The notes under the pieces: model-generated
Told to the model about the DNA's origin: nothing
The model's database searches: none
The model's input: the letters and a program-made list of their open reading frames with translations, nothing else
Shown: positions 7,691 through 16,995 of the stretch, piece after piece
Layout: the number at the start of each line of letters is the position of its first letter
Numbering within the stretch: position 1 is the first letter of the stretch
From: an uncultured Eubacterium sp.
GTDB taxonomy: Bacteria; Bacillota; Clostridia; Lachnospirales; Lachnospiraceae
DNA: 50,404 nucleotides
Direction of reading: 5' to 3'
NCBI GenBank assembly: GCA_900548465.1
Contig: URKY01000014.1
Coordinates: forward strand, 1-50,404
Translations under genes and position numbers: made by a program

Positions 7691-10633
7691 ATGAGAAAAA
7701 GTAATAAAATTATTGCATTAGTGCTTTCGATTATTTTGACAGTAAGTATGTCTGCTACAGTTTTTGCTGCTACCAAAGCAAAACCGAACGAGTGGGATTC
7801 CTTTGGAACAAGTGCAGAAGGTCCTAAGTACCCACAGATTCGTGGAGAGTATAGAACAGTTGACAGTTTAGTTGGAATTAAAAAGAAGCAGAAAGAATTT
7901 ATTTTAGAAGTGAAGGTAGATGGAAAAACAGAAAAATTACATTTGACATTTCCTTCTACCGGAGGATTTCGGTTGACAGGAAGCCATAAAGGATATTTTG
8001 CTCCGAAAGATGTTCAGGATATAACATATCAAAAGAATGATAAAACAATGATTCAGATGAGAGCAGAAGATGGAACAGCAGTGAGCTTTAAGAAGGAGGG
8101 GAGTGGCTTTCGATTAAGTGTTTTCAACAAGGAAAACAGAAAGCTGTTTGATATTTCTCCGGAGCAGATAGCATTTTCTTTTGAGAATAGCGAGATTAAA
8201 AAAGTGCGGCTGGAATTGCCATTAGCAAGTGAAGAATCTATATACGGTACAGGAGAACGTTTTAATGAATTAGATCAGACTGGAAAAAGACTTCTCATGT
8301 GGAATGTTGATGCAGGGTATAACAATGCAACAGGAGCACTCAATGCAGAAAAATGGCGAGGATATAAAAATGTTCCTATCATATATAGCAATAGAGGATA
8401 TACTTTGTTTTTTAATTCGTTTTACAGTGGCAGGCTGGATATAGGATATACTAACAGTAAAAAATGTACGATGGAATTTCAAGGTCCTGATTTTGATTTT
8501 TTTGTATGGACAGGGACTCCAAAAGAAAATATTTCGGGTTACACAAGTCTTACGGGAACATCAATTGTTCTCCCTAAGTGGGGATACCGATATATGGCGG
8601 GAGGTCATTCAAAATTTTGGGAGACATATGGTGGTTCGACAATCGGTTCTATTTTGAAAATGCAGCAAGGCTTTAAAAATATAGGCACTCCTGATATAGC
8701 AGCAGTATATGTAGAATCGGCCGATATAACAGATGCAAAAATTTATAATGCACTTAAGAAAACAGGAACAAAACTGCTTACCTGGAATTCTCCAGACTAT
8801 AATATAGATACAATGAAGGGATATCTGCCGGGAGTTGATACGAAGAAATTACCGATAACAAAATCGGTAAATAATCCGTTAGCAGATGTTGGATGTTTTA
8901 TAGATTTTACAGATCCTATGTCAAAAACAATGCTGAATAATCGTATTGGAAATTATGGAAAATTAGGCTGGGCAGGCGGATTAGTAGACTTTGGCGAATT
9001 AATTCCATTAAGAGCTTTATTTAGAGGAAATGGAAGCACTGGAGCAGAAATGCATAATATGTTTCCTTATTGGGAAACAAAAGTATATAACGAAGTGTTA
9101 AAAGAGAAAACAATAGATGGTAGTGTGACTTTTTCAAGAGCCGGATGTGCAGGAGCGCAAAGTTATTCGTCATTCTTTAATGGAGATCAGGCCAGTGGAA
9201 TGAATGGCATGAAAATGCAGTTGATATCTGGTTTATCAGATAGTGCCAGTGGATTTACGATGTGGGGAGCAGATTTAGGAGGACTTGATGGCAGTCTGAG
9301 TAATGAAGTGTACGCAAGAGCAGTTGAATTTTCTGCTTTTCAGCCAATAATGAGAGCACACGGACAAACAAGCAGATTTCCGTGGGATTATGGAAAAACA
9401 GGTGAAAAGACATATCTGAAATATTATTGGTTAAGAGAAAATTTGCTTAATACTATATATAGTACAGCAATTAAGTCTAATAAAAAGGGAACACCGGTAG
9501 CAACACCACTCACTATGGAGTATCCTAATGAGGCAAAATATGATGGATTATATACTACCTATTTATTCTGTGATGATTTTTTGGTGAGCCCAGTATTGGA
9601 AGAACAGGCATATTTAAATGATGTGGCTTTTCCGAAAGGAACATGGTATGGACTTTATAGTGGAGAAAAAATCGAAGGTGGGAAGACAAAACAGGTAGAA
9701 GCTCCGATAGATGAAATACCTGTGTATCTAAAAGCAGGAGCAACAGTGCCAGTCACAGTGTCAGACAGCCTGAATCTTTCAGACAGTATGCAGGACGTGG
9801 ATAAAGCTGAAGCACTGCTGGTTACAATTCCGGATGAAGAGAGAGAGAACATATTTTATAAAGATGAGAATACTTGTGCTAAATACGTGAGTACACGGGT
9901 AGATGAAAATACTTTTGAAGTAAAGGCAGACTCCGGAAATGAAACGACTGCTGTGATATTAAAGGGAAGTGCAGCATATTCGGTTGAATTAGATGGTGAG
10001 AAATTAGAGTGTCTGGATAATAAACCAAATTCCAAAGGTGAGAAGGGTTATTTTTGTGAAAATAATGAACAGACCATTATTAATCTTGGTAAAAAAGATT
10101 GGAAAAAAATTAAAATAAGTCTTGGAAAAATTCAAACCAAAAATGTCCTTAAGGATGCAAAGGTAAGTGATAAAAAATTAGCAGCAACAATTGATGGTGA
10201 CTATAATTCAAAGTATGTTCTGAGTAATAAAGCAGGAACAGAGGATTTGATTTATGAATTAAAGGAAAAGAATGAAATTCAAAACATTAAAGTGAAATGG
10301 ACTGCTCAGTATTCAGAAAAATACAAAGTATCTGTATCTGAAAATGGAAAAGAGTGGAAAGAGGTTTTAAGTGAAGAAGAAGGTATAGGTGGAATTAAAG
10401 AGATACCATTAAAAGGAACAATAGCGAAATATATAAAGATACATGATGTGGAGAAAAAAACAGGAAGTGTTCCAACGTTGTATGAGGTAGAAGCGTATGG
10501 AGTACAAGCCACAACGAGTATATGGATCTATGCTATTATAATTGTATTGATATGTATTGTAATTGTTTTGATGATTGTTACACTGAAAGTTTTAAGGAGG
10601 AAGAAACATGAAGATATTGTTTCAAGGAGATAG
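7691..10633 (+). CDS. GH31 glycosidase, secreted and C-terminally membrane-anchored, with discoidin-like domain
   Basis: ATG at 7691 follows AAAGGAG, 26 nt after the previous gene. The 980-residue product has a signal peptide (cleavage near TVFAAT), a GH31 catalytic region (about 50-770), a discoidin/F5-8C (CBM32-like) domain (about 815-935), and a C-terminal transmembrane helix (about 943-966) followed by LRRKKHED, which should leave the enzyme on the outer face of the membrane. The nucleophile is D433 in GGLVDFGELIP and the acid/base is D499 in NGDQ. The DFGE form resembles YicI-type alpha-xylosidases and sulfoquinovosidases rather than the DMNE of alpha-glucosidases, but the R-x-x-W sulfonate-binding pattern is not evident. 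Its closest relative here is the GH31 at 26274. The 3' end overlaps the next gene by 26 nt. Substrate is unknown. Confidence 0.88.
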   Translation: MRKSNKIIALVLSIILTVSMSATVFAATKAKPNEWDSFGTSAEGPKYPQIRGEYRTVDSLVGIKKKQKEFILEVKVDGKTEKLHLTFPSTGGFRLTGSHKGYFAPKDVQDITYQKNDKTMIQMRAEDGTAVSFKKEGSGFRLSVFNKENRKLFDISPEQIAFSFENSEIKKVRLELPLASEESIYGTGERFNELDQTGKRLLMWNVDAGYNNATGALNAEKWRGYKNVPIIYSNRGYTLFFNSFYSGRLDIGYTNSKKCTMEFQGPDFDFFVWTGTPKENISGYTSLTGTSIVLPKWGYRYMAGGHSKFWETYGGSTIGSILKMQQGFKNIGTPDIAAVYVESADITDAKIYNALKKTGTKLLTWNSPDYNIDTMKGYLPGVDTKKLPITKSVNNPLADVGCFIDFTDPMSKTMLNNRIGNYGKLGWAGGLVDFGELIPLRALFRGNGSTGAEMHNMFPYWETKVYNEVLKEKTIDGSVTFSRAGCAGAQSYSSFFNGDQASGMNGMKMQLISGLSDSASGFTMWGADLGGLDGSLSNEVYARAVEFSAFQPIMRAHGQTSRFPWDYGKTGEKTYLKYYWLRENLLNTIYSTAIKSNKKGTPVATPLTMEYPNEAKYDGLYTTYLFCDDFLVSPVLEEQAYLNDVAFPKGTWYGLYSGEKIEGGKTKQVEAPIDEIPVYLKAGATVPVTVSDSLNLSDSMQDVDKAEALLVTIPDEERENIFYKDENTCAKYVSTRVDENTFEVKADSGNETTAVILKGSAAYSVELDGEKLECLDNKPNSKGEKGYFCENNEQTIINLGKKDWKKIKISLGKIQTKNVLKDAKVSDKKLAATIDGDYNSKYVLSNKAGTEDLIYELKEKNEIQNIKVKWTAQYSEKYKVSVSENGKEWKEVLSEEEGIGGIKEIPLKGTIAKYIKIHDVEKKTGSVPTLYEVEAYGVQATTSIWIYAIIIVLICIVIVLMIVTLKVLRRKKHEDIVSRR

Positions 10634-11228
10634 CATTACAGATTCTAATCGGGATTATAGTGATATTCACGATTTAGGAGATGGATATGCACACTATGCA
10701 GCAGGTTTTATTTCAGAAAAATATCCGGAGTGTACATTTGAGTTTGTGAATCAGGGAATTAATGGAAATAAAACAGAAGATTTATTAAATCGGGTACAAT
10801 CAGATTTGGTTGATATTCAGCCGGACATTGTATCTATTATGATTGGAATTAATGATGTATGGTATTATTCGGAAGATAGGGAATGGCTTTCAAATGAGGT
10901 TTTTGAGGAGAGATACCGTACGATTTTAGAAAATATCAGACAGAAGACAAAAGCACATATCATGATATTAGAGCCATATTTGATGCCGGCTGAGGATAAA
11001 TTGTTTTTTAGAGATGATTTATACGGTAAGGTTCAAATTATTAGAAAACTTGCATACGAATATGCAGATGTATTGGTTCCGACAGAAGGTTTGATTTATT
11101 CGTCTATTTTAGGAGTAGAAGAACAAAAGTTTATTGGAGATGGTGTTCATCCGACAGATTTCGTGGCGAGAGTTATTGGTAAATATTATTGTGAGTATAT
11201 ATCAATGATTATTGATAAAATTATATAA
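10608..11228 (+). CDS. Cytoplasmic SGNH/GDSL hydrolase, probable oligosaccharide deacetylase
   Basis: The 206-residue protein has no signal peptide. It has the SGNH blocks FQGDSITD (Ser9), GINDVW and DGVHPTD (D178, H181), a complete catalytic set at the usual family length. The ATG at 10608 follows AGGAGG (10595-10600), which lies inside the last codons of the membrane-anchored GH31, so the two genes are translationally close. Together with the secreted SGNH enzyme at the window start, this suggests that acetyl groups are removed on both sides of the membrane. Acetyl-esterase activity is inferred from the family; other acyl substrates are possible. Confidence 0.85.
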   Translation: MKILFQGDSITDSNRDYSDIHDLGDGYAHYAAGFISEKYPECTFEFVNQGINGNKTEDLLNRVQSDLVDIQPDIVSIMIGINDVWYYSEDREWLSNEVFEERYRTILENIRQKTKAHIMILEPYLMPAEDKLFFRDDLYGKVQIIRKLAYEYADVLVPTEGLIYSSILGVEEQKFIGDGVHPTDFVARVIGKYYCEYISMIIDKII

Positions 11229-11302
11229 TTGCACAGTCAGAAATACTCCTAGGAGCGAAGAGGCACAGAAAAGTAGTTGTTCTTACAAGTCCGTGCATTG
11301 AA

Positions 11303-11331
11303 AGAGAGTTTGCTTGCAGACTCTCTTTTTT
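11303..11331 (+). terminator. Intrinsic terminator after the esterase gene
   Basis: AGAGAGTTTGC (11303-11313) and GCAGACTCTCT (11316-11326) form an 11-bp stem with one G-U pair, followed by a T-run to 11331. It ends the 2883-11228 unit. Confidence 0.85.
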
Positions 11332-11450
11332 GTATGGATAATATTTACTTTTTTAAAGAAAAATAAGAAAAAAATATAGATGTATGTAGAAAAAACACGA
11401 AAACCCCTCTTTTTTTTTAGCATAAGGGAATTATCAAAAAGTAAAAAACG

Positions 11451-11518
11451 AAAAAGTCCATACGTGACTTTATTGTGAAAAAAAATCTATAGGATTTAAA
11501 AAGATGTCGATATATAAT
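11451..11518 (+). promoter_or_regulatory. Predicted AraC-activated promoter of the transport operon
   Basis: AAAAAG-TCCATA (TCCATA at 11457), second half-site TCTATAGGATTTA at 11486 (29 bp later) and -10 hexamer TATAAT at 11513 (27 bp later). TCTATAGGATTTAAA is identical to the segment at 2791. The rest of the 11229-11588 gap holds only the terminator at 11303 and AT-rich leader. Confidence 0.72.
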
Positions 11519-11588
11519 TATTGCATAGATATAATTCAGATAGATATAATTCAGTGCAGAATTAAAGAAATGAAAGGAGTATTATACT

Positions 11589-13106
11589 ATGAGAATTAAG
11601 AGAAAATTATTGACAGTAGTGCTTTGTTTGAGCATGGTTACATGCTTGTTTACAGGATGTGGTGGCAGTTCAGAGGAAGAGACAACGAAAGCGGCATCTA
11701 CGAAAACAGGTGGAGATTTGGTGATTGAAGGGTTAGGAACCGACCAGAATGCTGACTACTCAGTAGAAGGAACGGTTACGGTTGCTGTTGATACGGCGAG
11801 AGCTACAGATTATGAAGCTCTTTTTGATGCATTGCAGCAGGCTTATCCAAAGTTGGATATTCAGTTTGATTATTTTTCGCATACAGATAAGGACAGCGCG
11901 GCAGAATATTTGTCAGCTAAGGCTTCTGCAGGAAAGATGCCTGACATTATCTGGGATGAAGCTGCTACGGATGGTTCGCTGCTGACATATATATCACAGG
12001 GATGGGTATATCCACTGGATGAGTTTGTTAAGGATGATCCGGATTTTAAATATGTACCTGAAAATTTAGTTAAGAATTATACATTTTGTGATAAGTTATA
12101 TGCGCTTCCACATCAGGCACAGTTTGAAGAAATGGTCGTGAATTTAGATGTTCTTGATGCGTTAAATCTTGATATGCCGGAATTAGACTGGACATTAGAG
12201 GACTTTGAAAAATATCTGAAAGCGGCTACAAATTCTACATATTCAGGTATAGAAAAACTTTTCCAGATACCAAGTTTGGTAGTGAGTGCCTATAATCCTA
12301 AAGATACTGTAAATGGATATAATGAAGATACGCATCAGTTTGAAGCAGATGCGTATGTAAAAGCATTGAAATATATGATTAATTTAAGAGCTATTCCAGG
12401 GCTTGAAGCGTGGGCTCTCAGAAGAACATCAACAGGTGATAAGACAGATTATGTTAAAAAATTTGGAACGGATGAAGATAATGCAGCTTTTGATAAAGGA
12501 CTTACATTGTTCCATGGTGTAGGTACGTGGGAATTGGCAGATGCTCAGTCCAGATGGTCGGACAAAAACTGGACCAGTTGGACAATACCTCAGAATAAAA
12601 AGGCAAAAGGAGTGATGCCGTACCATGTAGATCACTGCTTTATGACAAGCAGTTGTGAAAATACAAAAGCAGCTTGGCAGGTTCTGAGATTTATTACATA
12701 TAGTTCTGAGGGAAATTTGGCAAGACTCAGCATGTATGATGAGACAAATACAGGAAAATATGCAACAATCAATAAGTTATATTATCCTACAACAACCAAT
12801 CCTAAGGTGGCAGAAAAATTTAATAGTTTACCGGGAGTGACAGAGGTAGACAAATATTTGTTTAAAAATATTGATAAGTGCAGACGTATTGATGTGGAAA
12901 AAATAGTGCCACGGTATAATGACATAATAAAGAACTATTTTGATGAAGCACAGAATCAGGCAACAGACGGAACAAGTTCTAATGTTGAACCGATTATTAA
13001 AGAGGCGGTAGCAAAAGCTAATCCGGAAATGAAAAAAGCCTGGGAAGATTTTGAACAAAAAGTTTTGAAAGTTCAGAAAGATTTTGAACAAAAACATTCG
13101 AAATAG
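11589..13106 (+). CDS. Sugar ABC transporter solute-binding lipoprotein (family 1)
   Basis: The 505-residue product starts with a lipoprotein signal, MRIKRKLLTV through LFTGC, with Cys as the lipidation site, then a Ser/Glu/Thr-rich spacer. The remainder has the family 1 (MalE-like) binding-protein layout, including a substrate-facing segment near YALPHQAQFEEMVVNLDVL and a C-terminal helical region near AKANPEMKKAWEDF. It is the first gene of the long operon and probably delivers oligosaccharide to one of the two permease pairs downstream; which pair cannot be read from sequence. RBS AAAGGAG precedes the ATG. The ligand is unknown. Confidence 0.9.
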   Translation: MRIKRKLLTVVLCLSMVTCLFTGCGGSSEEETTKAASTKTGGDLVIEGLGTDQNADYSVEGTVTVAVDTARATDYEALFDALQQAYPKLDIQFDYFSHTDKDSAAEYLSAKASAGKMPDIIWDEAATDGSLLTYISQGWVYPLDEFVKDDPDFKYVPENLVKNYTFCDKLYALPHQAQFEEMVVNLDVLDALNLDMPELDWTLEDFEKYLKAATNSTYSGIEKLFQIPSLVVSAYNPKDTVNGYNEDTHQFEADAYVKALKYMINLRAIPGLEAWALRRTSTGDKTDYVKKFGTDEDNAAFDKGLTLFHGVGTWELADAQSRWSDKNWTSWTIPQNKKAKGVMPYHVDHCFMTSSCENTKAAWQVLRFITYSSEGNLARLSMYDETNTGKYATINKLYYPTTTNPKVAEKFNSLPGVTEVDKYLFKNIDKCRRIDVEKIVPRYNDIIKNYFDEAQNQATDGTSSNVEPIIKEAVAKANPEMKKAWEDFEQKVLKVQKDFEQKHSK

Positions 13107-13177
13107 AACAGAAACACAACGGGTTACAAAAAAAGTTTGGAACAGAATAGGTTAAATTGTTAGAGGATGGAGGAAAA

Positions 13178-16081
13178 ATGCAAAAAAGAATCAGCTTGTT
13201 ATTAGTTATAGTAATGATTGTTACTTCACTTTTAGCGTGTGGAAAGGAAAAATTAAATACAAAGAACGAATCCTATGAAGGAAAGACAGGCGGATTTTAT
13301 ACAAAACAGGCAATTGAAAACTGGAATTCATATGACGAAGCTGACTGTACAAATATAGAAGCAGAAAATATCCGGCTTAGTGGAAAGAAAGTTTCAAATT
13401 ATCCGATAACTGTAACCAGAAAAGAAAAACTGAAGTTGCGTGTTACGCCTCCAGAGTCAGCAGATTATTGTGTTGTAGCAGAATATCGTCCAGTGGGCGA
13501 TGTTCTGGCTACAGATGCATTGTATGAAGTGAAATTGAATGGAAAAGAAACAAAACGGACACAGTTACAAATGCTTTGGCATGATTTGACAAGAGAAGCT
13601 GTTGATAGAAGTGGGAACGAATCCGTTAGAAGACAAACAAACTTGGATGAATATGTGAAGAGCACATTTTTAGATTATGGAAATACGGATAGAGAGAAAG
13701 TTCAGTGGAAATTAGAGAAGGGAAAAACTTATACATTTGAGATAATTCCGGATGAGCAGGGAATAGAAATATCCGGATTAATGCTTTATAAAATAAAAGA
13801 TACGAAAACAGAAAAAATGCAAAAAACGGATAATGTTCCGATGATTGTAATTGAAGCAGAAAAATATTCGTTAAAGTCAGATTCTTATATCAGAGCAACA
13901 TCAGCAAGGGACGCATCTCTTTCACCTTATGATACATATCATAAAAAAATTAATTTGATTGACAGTTCTGCATGGGGAACAGCAGGTCAGAAGATTATAT
14001 GGGAATTTGAGGCGAAAGAGGAAGGTAATTATCGTTTAGGTCTTCATTTGAAACAAAATGCTGATGTTAATAAGACGGTGTTTAGAACGATAGAGATAGA
14101 TGGAAAAGTTACAGATTCCAGATGGGAGAATGCAAAAGTCCCATATACAGGAAACAGTGGATATCATAATTATACATTTAATGACGAAGAGGGGGATATG
14201 ACGGTACACCTGGCGAAAGGAAAACATACTTTGGCAATGGTGGTAACTGTGGGAGATTATAAAGAAATATATTCACAGATTGATGAATTGATGAAAAATG
14301 TAAATCAACTGGGAACTGAGTTACTTCGTATTACAGGCGGGGTGTCCGATGAAAATCGTACATGGGATTTAGAATCTTATATGCCTGATGCAACAGACAG
14401 AATAAAGAAATACGCAGAACAGGCAGATAAAATATATGAGCAATTAGAAAAAATAGACGGAAAAGAACCGGTATATGCGATGGACTTACAGACAGCGTCC
14501 GATAAACTTAGAAAACTATTGGAGGAACCGGAAAAAATACCAGGGAAGACAGAAGATATTTTCAGAGGTGATGATTCAGCCTCCAAGTATTTAGGAAATG
14601 TGTTATCCTGCCTTACAGGTCAGGGATTATCTTTGGATAAAATTTATCTGTATGGAACAGATGAACTGCCAAAAGAAGATATATCAATATTCAAAACAGC
14701 AGGAGAGGCGATTAAGCGATTTTTATGGTCATTTACAGACGAAGCAGATAGTGATAATTATGCTGCCAGTGATCAGAATGAAGAAGAACTGGAAGTGTGG
14801 GTGGCACAATCTACTGTAACAGTTCAGATATTACAACAGTTATTAGATGAGACATATAATAAAGAGCATAATACAAATATTCGTTTGAAAGTTATGCCAA
14901 ATGAACAAAAACTGGTATTGTCCAATGCAACGAATACAAATCCGGATGTGGTGCTCTGTGCAACGGCAGGACAGCCGTTTACGTTTGCCTGTAGAGGGGC
15001 ATTAAAGAATCTTCTGGACTATGAAGACTTTATGGATGTCTACACAAAAGATTATCAATTGGAATCTTTAGTAGCAACATCTTATGGTGACGGTGTTTAT
15101 GGCGCTGTGGATTCCAGAAACTTTCAGTTATTGTTTTATCGCAAAGATATTCTGGAATCACTACATCTGGAAGTGCCACAGACATGGGATGACATAGAGG
15201 CCATGATGCCGACACTGTTAAGAAATCAGATGAACTGTTATATACCTATTTCACAGAGAGCATCATTAAAGGGTTTAGGAGTTACTACTCCATTTATATA
15301 CCAAAAGGGTGCAGAAATATATTCAGAAAAAGGTAATACGACAGCAATTAATAGTACAGAGTCGGTGGATGCTATTACAGAAATGACAGAATTCTACAAA
15401 ATATACGGAATGCAGACTACTGTAGAAAACTTTTATCTGAGTTTTAGATATGGTGAGGTGCCAATCGGAATAGGAGATTTTAATACGTATCTCCAGTTGA
15501 AGATGGCAGCACCGGAATTGGCAGGACAGTGGGGAGTTGCATTATGTCCGGGAACCAGACAGAAGGATGGAAGTATTCTCAGATATCAGCCGGCTGACAC
15601 TACGGCATCAATGATTTTTGCGAATACAGATAAGCCGGATGAAGCATGGGAATTCCTTAAATGGTGGTTGGACGAGGATACACAGTATGAGTATTCTATC
15701 AGAAGATGTCAAAGTTTAGGTTTAGAATACCAATGGAATACAGCAAATATTGAGGCCTTCAAGAAACTGCCATTTGATTCGGATGTAAAAGAAAAAGCCA
15801 TAGAACAGTGGCAGTATCAGAGAGAAGTTACGCCACATCCTGCGTCTTACATTGTGGAGAGAGAGTTAAGCGGTGTATGGAATGATGTGGTTATAGACAG
15901 CAGTGATATGATGGAATCTTTAGATCAGGCTGTTTTAGTAATAGACAGAGAAATTAAAAGAAAACTTCAGGAATTTGGATATATAGATCAAGATGGAAAA
16001 TTAATTAAAGATTATAATATAGAGATACTAAAAATGCTTTACACAAAAACAGGAAGACGAGGTGCCAAAAATGAAAAGTAA
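13178..16081 (+). CDS. Large composite solute-binding lipoprotein with N-terminal carbohydrate-binding-like domains
   Basis: The ATG at 13178 has a GGAGG 5 nt upstream; a TTG at 13157 in the same frame is less likely. The 967-residue product begins with a lipoprotein signal ending LLAC. Residues about 35-220 and 225-400 look like two beta-rich ligand-binding modules (NIEAENIRLSGKK and VIEAEKYSLKSDS mark their starts, in the style of CBM35/6 modules). A helical spacer follows, and from about residue 530 there is a family 1 binding-protein fold (ELEVWVAQSTVTVQILQQLL, TNPDVVLCATAGQPF, YGDGVYGAVDSRNFQLLFYR, PDEAWEFLKWWLDE). It is about twice the normal length for such proteins. It overlaps the first permease gene. 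The modules are assigned by pattern, not by search. Confidence 0.8.
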   Translation: MQKRISLLLVIVMIVTSLLACGKEKLNTKNESYEGKTGGFYTKQAIENWNSYDEADCTNIEAENIRLSGKKVSNYPITVTRKEKLKLRVTPPESADYCVVAEYRPVGDVLATDALYEVKLNGKETKRTQLQMLWHDLTREAVDRSGNESVRRQTNLDEYVKSTFLDYGNTDREKVQWKLEKGKTYTFEIIPDEQGIEISGLMLYKIKDTKTEKMQKTDNVPMIVIEAEKYSLKSDSYIRATSARDASLSPYDTYHKKINLIDSSAWGTAGQKIIWEFEAKEEGNYRLGLHLKQNADVNKTVFRTIEIDGKVTDSRWENAKVPYTGNSGYHNYTFNDEEGDMTVHLAKGKHTLAMVVTVGDYKEIYSQIDELMKNVNQLGTELLRITGGVSDENRTWDLESYMPDATDRIKKYAEQADKIYEQLEKIDGKEPVYAMDLQTASDKLRKLLEEPEKIPGKTEDIFRGDDSASKYLGNVLSCLTGQGLSLDKIYLYGTDELPKEDISIFKTAGEAIKRFLWSFTDEADSDNYAASDQNEEELEVWVAQSTVTVQILQQLLDETYNKEHNTNIRLKVMPNEQKLVLSNATNTNPDVVLCATAGQPFTFACRGALKNLLDYEDFMDVYTKDYQLESLVATSYGDGVYGAVDSRNFQLLFYRKDILESLHLEVPQTWDDIEAMMPTLLRNQMNCYIPISQRASLKGLGVTTPFIYQKGAEIYSEKGNTTAINSTESVDAITEMTEFYKIYGMQTTVENFYLSFRYGEVPIGIGDFNTYLQLKMAAPELAGQWGVALCPGTRQKDGSILRYQPADTTASMIFANTDKPDEAWEFLKWWLDEDTQYEYSIRRCQSLGLEYQWNTANIEAFKKLPFDSDVKEKAIEQWQYQREVTPHPASYIVERELSGVWNDVVIDSSDMMESLDQAVLVIDREIKRKLQEFGYIDQDGKLIKDYNIEILKMLYTKTGRRGAKNEK

Positions 16082-16985
16082 ACTCCTTTCTTTAAAAAAA
16101 ATTAAAAATAAATACTCCTCTTTAGTTTTAATGGCACCTTATACATTCCTGTTTATTTTGTTTATTATAATCCCGGTGGGGGCGGCTATTATATTATCAT
16201 TTACATCATTTAATGCAATTGGTGCGCCGTCCTTTACAGGGTTAAGCAATTATGTGAATTTGCTTACGAATGATTCGGTATTTATGCAGAAAGTATTGCC
16301 GAATACATTGATATATGCCATTTTTGTAGGACTTGGTGGTTATGTATTATCATTTTTTTTGGCATGGTCATTATCTCAGATATCAAAAATACCGAGAACA
16401 ATTATGACCGTTATATTATATTCTCCGTCTGTAACTGGTGGAGTATTGCTGGCGACTATATGGAGTTCAGTTTTTAGTGGAGACAAGAGAGGCTTGTTGA
16501 ATTATTTACTGTTAAAATATGATATTATCGAGAATCCTATTCAATGGTTACAGTCGGGATCATATCTCATGCCCATTATGATTATTGTAGGTCTTTGGAG
16601 TTCTATGGGCATAGGGTTTCTCTCAATGCTGTCAGGTATTTTGAATACGGATAAAGAAATGTATGAGGCAGCAAGAATAGACGGTGTCAAGAATAGATTT
16701 CAGGAAATTATCTATATTACGATTCCGGCGATAAAACCGCAAATGATGTTCGGTGCAGTAATGGCGATTGTTAATATCTTTAAAGATGGTGGAAGTGGTG
16801 TAACACTTTCCGGAGCCAACCCCACACCGGATTATGCAGGACAGTTGATAGCAAATCATATTGATGATTATGGATTTATCCGTTATGAGATGGGATATGC
16901 TGCGGCAGTTTCTACAGTATTACTGTTGATGATATTTATATTGTCAAGAGTTGTTGCAAGAGTGTTCAGTAGTGATGGTGAGTAG
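16071..16985 (+). CDS. Sugar ABC transporter permease, MalF type (first pair)
   Basis: The 304-residue protein has about six hydrophobic segments and the EAA loop motif EAARIDGVKNRFQEI followed by ITIPAIKP, which contacts the transport ATPase. The ATG at 16071 is preferred over the GTG at 16062 because GAGGTG (16058-16063) is then correctly placed as the ribosome binding site. The start lies inside the end of the large binding-protein gene (11-nt overlap), indicating coupled translation. It pairs with the MalG-type gene that follows. Confidence 0.9.
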   Translation: MKSKLLSLKKIKNKYSSLVLMAPYTFLFILFIIIPVGAAIILSFTSFNAIGAPSFTGLSNYVNLLTNDSVFMQKVLPNTLIYAIFVGLGGYVLSFFLAWSLSQISKIPRTIMTVILYSPSVTGGVLLATIWSSVFSGDKRGLLNYLLLKYDIIENPIQWLQSGSYLMPIMIIVGLWSSMGIGFLSMLSGILNTDKEMYEAARIDGVKNRFQEIIYITIPAIKPQMMFGAVMAIVNIFKDGGSGVTLSGANPTPDYAGQLIANHIDDYGFIRYEMGYAAAVSTVLLLMIFILSRVVARVFSSDGE

Positions 16986-16995
16986 GAGGTACTGT

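Noticed and set aside
7691..10633. Sulfoquinovosidase assignment based on the DFGE and GDQ motifs
   Set aside because: The Arg and Trp residues that bind the sulfonate group could not be found in the expected region, and no sulfo-sugar pathway genes are present.
16951..16995. Earlier start of the first MalG-type permease
   Set aside because: It lies within the MalF-type gene and lacks a ribosome binding site, whereas ATG 16996 has AGGAGG at 6 nt.
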